Source: Ascidia mentula
Lineage: Eukaryota > Chordata > Ascidiacea > Phlebobranchia > Ascidiidae
Length of the DNA stretch: 64,000 nucleotides
NCBI GenBank assembly: GCA_947561715.1
Contig: OX387199.1
Coordinates: 15,877,001-15,941,000, forward strand
Direction: 5' to 3'
Shown piece by piece: positions 60,325 through 64,000 of this stretch; positions within the stretch are counted from its first letter, which is position 1, and each line of letters starts with the position of its first letter. Below the pieces are notes generated by a model. The model did no database searches, was not told the origin of the DNA, and worked only from the letters and a program-made list of their open reading frames with translations. Both the position numbers and the translations under genes were made by a program.

Positions 60325-62489
60325 AATAAACGATATGTGACAAAACCCTAAACAATTAAAATTACTTTTTATAAATATTTCAGAATTTTACCCAATGCCA
60401 AAACTTTTTCAATCATTTACTTAAAGGAACGCTAATCGTCCATCACAGTTTGTGAACTATTTTGGATCGGTAATGTTAGGTGGCACTTTACCAAGCGTAT
60501 GCTGCTCTTTACACACAATGACTCAATACATGATCAATTTCCGTCCCGACAAAATTTAAACACGTTTTCTGCGGGCGACCAGAAGAAACTCTGGTGAGAC
60601 TTTCATGGGTTTTATTATTTTATGGTACCAAATTCTCAACCTCTCAGACCACAACCATACAAATGGTCAAACATGCACAATTTCGCCAGTAAAATTGTTA
60701 AAACAATCTATTGATTGGGTGATGTTAATCATCCATAGTAGACGTTTCGAACACTGATGCGTTTATCATCAGTACATATTAGAAAGGAGCTACAACAACA
60801 AAGCACTGAGAAGGGCAGGAAACTGAACGAGCAGAAAAACATGCCAAGGGCAAATCACATGACAGCGAATGCACTAGATCTCGTCTGTGGCGTCGTCATT
60901 ACACATGTTTCGAGCCGCAGTGAGAACCTATATGGTAAGGACTTATATGAATCCACTCAATGTCCTGCTATGTGTAATAAAATTAATCGTTCGTCAGTGT
61001 CGTAAGGGATCGAAGTTGAAATAACCAAACAATAACTAGCACACTGCCTTTACTTTTGCATACAGGTCGATAAAATCCCGCACATACATTGGGCGCCAAA
61101 ATCCATCAGATCATCAATTTGAAACCAATGACCACCCATATCGCTATATAGACTGTATACGTTGAGATATATGTTGGTATAAGTTAACCTGGCCGCCAGT
61201 AAGCCGAAACAAATGAAAACTGCATTGCTGCAACTTAAATTATCTTGAGAGCCTTGCTGTTGGTTGATTTTTCTGTTAGAGCTGCTGTGATGTCTTGGCT
61301 TGTTCTTGTCACGTTTTCAAATTGACCCTAACGCTTAGAAAAAGGGTCTCTGCACTTGGCAGACCGAGAAAAGTAATCAACGAGATATCGCCAAAAACGG
61401 TGCCACAATTAAAAACGGCACACAGAACCCCGGCCAAGTATGGCAATGACAACGTAATAGATTTGGTTTTTGCGCAGGATTTTAACTGACTTATCTGTTG
61501 TAAGCATGCAAGCGGAAATGTTCTTACTAATAAAACAGTTCGTATGGATGTATGTCGTGTTCCGCTTCCTTTTGGAGTTTGGCAGTGCAACGAATTTACA
61601 ATTACAATTAACAATTATAACATAACGGTCATATTACATGTATCTGGCGCTAAGCCTACAATTGTGTTGTGCGTAATTTCCAACTAGCAGTATCAAGCAA
61701 ACAAAATAGAATGGAATCGAACAGAATGGAATGTACAAGCACCAGATTGCAAACAGAGGAAGTCCAGAGAAGAGGAAACTATTTTACGCTGTTATATAGT
61801 GGTACGAAAATCAACTGTTTACTTGGGAAACAGAATTTGCTGAACTCCCACATACATTGAATATATTGCAGCGTTGCCTTTGTGGTGGTGGCGTAACAGT
61901 TTAACATTATTGCACTAAGTTAACTTTTTCTGTAAGTTGTGCGTTGCAGAAGGTATATTAGTCGTGTGAGGTTGCGTTTATTGCTTTTAACATTCTTAAA
62001 CTTAACTTTTCAGTGCTTTCTCGCTACTTATCAACTAATGGTTTATGAAATTGTGATATAAGTTGAATAACTGTTGCAACGATCGAATGTTGCACTGGTG
62101 TTTGTGAGAACAGTGCAGGTGTCTCAATAGTTTATTGTGAGCGCATAATACTTGACACAAATTTGTTTGTGAAAAACAGCACCAATGTTCATTCTCTTTT
62201 ATCTTTTTTCACGAAGAAAATGACATCTGCCAATTTGGGTAGTGTTTCACTGCAGGAATAATTTGGCTTTGATCCGAAAGTCTTCGTAGGTAGTTAGTAT
62301 TACTTGAGCGCTGTTTCAGGTCAAACAAACATGTTGTACAGTCGTGCATATTTTATATGTATTCGTAGTTTACTTGAACTATAATTTCGCGTGTGTGTCT
62401 TACAATGTCCGACAGATGAATAATAATTATGCAACATTTTAAAGTCCTGTTCTTTTAGCAAATCACCATTTTAATAGCAAAAAGTTTCA
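60325..62489. other. Divergent intergenic region between DHRS1 copy C and the methyltransferase
   Basis: Contains both promoters. Small open frames (60757-61005, 61295-61614) have no recognisable product. No RNA gene or clear transposon seen. Confidence 0.5.
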
Positions 62490-63679
62490 ATGTCTTCGTT
62501 TCGCCCAGCCACAAGTCTACACAGTGCGGTCACAAACAGTAGCACCATCAAAGAATCTCAGCAAGCTTACAATCTCTGGAGCAGAAATTACGACGAGGAT
62601 GTGAAAACCTATTCTTACGTCATGCCCAAAGTAGTGGCAGAAGTTTGTGGCAATTTCATCCCAAATAAACGGGAAACTGCGATACTGGATCTTGGCGCTG
62701 GTAAGTGCAGCTGTAAACTGTTAGACGTTTGTATATGTCGCTAATCACGTATTCTTAGTTAGAAAATTGTCTTGATTCCTTCGATTACAAAACTCCGCAT
62801 CGGGTTTTTATACTTTTACCGTGCAACAAAATAGTCTGAAGACTAAACCAGTTTGTATTCTGGGGTACTATTTACGTGAATATGTTAAATAGGAACTGGA
62901 TTACTTGGATATTATTTACGCAACAATGAAGGTTATGTTGGCAATATTGACATCTTGGATGCCAACATGGAAATGTTGTACGTTGCTTCCAAAAAGGGCT
63001 TAAACTTCAGGTGAGTAAAAAACTTCGTTAACAAATCCCTTCTTGTACTTTGTGGTAAATATTTGTGCTTAACCGCAGGTCGGTCATTTGCCATCTAGTT
63101 AACGGTCTATTACCCATGCGTGACGAAATGTACGATGCTGTAGTTTGCTTGGGTTCAATATTTCCTCAACATTGCCCACCGTCCACCATCGAGGTCAATA
63201 TTATTTGATTTATAACTGGACTGTTGACTACTCGTGGTTTCGTGATAAATATTTATTTCTTGACATACAGTTATTTAGATGTTGATAGAATACAAATTGC
63301 AGTTTGATTTGTTTCATAATTTTTTGTGTATTTCAACGCTGTATACATGTTGTGTTCGTTTGAGCGAGTTGGTCTTTTTAGCCAATATACACATGATCCC
63401 GAGAAATGAAACATGCATAGTCCGTTACCATGTAATTCGTATAAATCTTTCGTAATTTTTATCCACTCTTGTCCACAGGCCATGCTGGATGTAATTAAAT
63501 CGGGCGGTTTCCTCATTTTTAACTTTCGACAATCCACTGATGAGAAATTCAATATTGATGTTAGTGACACAATGCAACGACTCAATGATCAAAATCAAAT
63601 GGTGATTTTGGAGAAAAGTACGCATGCAGCTCATAAGGACACCGGCGAGACTGTCCTGTACGTTTGGAAGAAGACCTAG
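62490..63679 (+). CDS. METTL27: METTL27/WBSCR27-like S-adenosylmethionine methyltransferase
   Basis: Class I SAM-dependent methyltransferase fold. Four exons: 62490-62700, 62893-63010, 63079-63193, 63479-63679; 214 residues, similar to other METTL27-like proteins. The N-terminus has the family element YNLWSRNYDEDVKTYSY. Motif I is ILDLGAGTGLLGYYL, with GAG at the exon 1-2 junction; the acidic motif II is NIDILDANMEML; DAVVCLGSIFPQH follows; post-motif SGGFLIFNFRQS. The substrate of METTL27 is not established. The ATG is the first in frame. Identification is by motif pattern and overall resemblance. Confidence 0.88.
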
Positions 63680-64000
63680 ATCGCAAGATGTCAATACTTT
63701 TTGAAAACTGTTCAAAGATACGTTGTTTTTCTAGTATGTTTTGTAGAACGTGGCAGTGTCACGTGATCCATCCTATAAAAGTGATACTCTGTGTGGTAAA
63801 GGACATTTTATTGTAACTCATGTTTGTGATGTGCACTGTTGTTCTGTTCGGTTGTTGTTGGGTAATAAACTACAAGAATTCATTGTGTCAGCAGTAGGAT
63901 TTCAACCCTTGACTTCATTAGGTGACAAGACCACCAGGCTGCAGTAACGTTAAAAGCGCAAACGATTTCATCAAGTCATATTTTAATGAATATGGTATTT
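63680..64000. other. 3' flank of the methyltransferase gene with a tRNA-like fragment
   Basis: On the minus strand about 63905-63947 reads AGCCTGGTGGTC, then GGGTTGAAATCC 20 bases on, A-box- and B-box-like and probably SINE-derived. No further gene seen before the window ends. Confidence 0.35.

Overview
The window reads as a compact, intron-rich, AT-rich animal genome. It is most likely a tunicate of the Ciona intestinalis/robusta group. The main reason is a Pitx homeobox gene with two alternative first coding exons, the organisation I recall for Ciona Pitx; short introns and small tandem gene families fit. The species call is inference. No bacterial operons, CRISPR arrays or phage genes are present.

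Layout. 1.5-18.7 kb (minus): Pitx, with a K50 homeodomain split over three shared 3' exons and two alternative 5' exons (about 7.4 and 18.7 kb). All three shared exons join in frame. The large introns and flanks hold small repeats, including a hAT-type MITE with target-site duplication and a palindromic MITE that recurs at 47 kb. 21.8-24.2 kb (plus): cyclin H, seven exons. 24.8-28.8 kb (plus): a CD36/scavenger-receptor-B/LIMP-2 family membrane protein, thirteen exons.

29.7-60.3 kb (minus): three tandem copies of a DHRS1-like short-chain dehydrogenase gene. Copies A (29.7-33.3 kb) and C (56.0-60.3 kb) are complete with eight exons. The middle copy B (51.8-54.2 kb) lacks the cofactor-binding first exon but keeps seven open, correctly phased exons. 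Copy A is separated from B and C by a 17-kb block carrying unrelated genes: a Ser/Thr kinase with a long modular tail (37.1-40.8 kb, minus), a degenerate duplicate of its tail exons (34.4-36.9 kb), and a DBH/MOXD1-type copper monooxygenase (44.2-48.5 kb, plus, fifteen exons). The block is bounded on both sides by direct copies of DHRS1 intergenic DNA, which suggests how it came to lie inside the array.

62.5-63.7 kb (plus): a four-exon METTL27/WBSCR27-like methyltransferase.

The genes do not form an obvious pathway. Most exon joins were checked by reading-frame phase and GT/AG borders read by eye; no alignment or transcript evidence was available.
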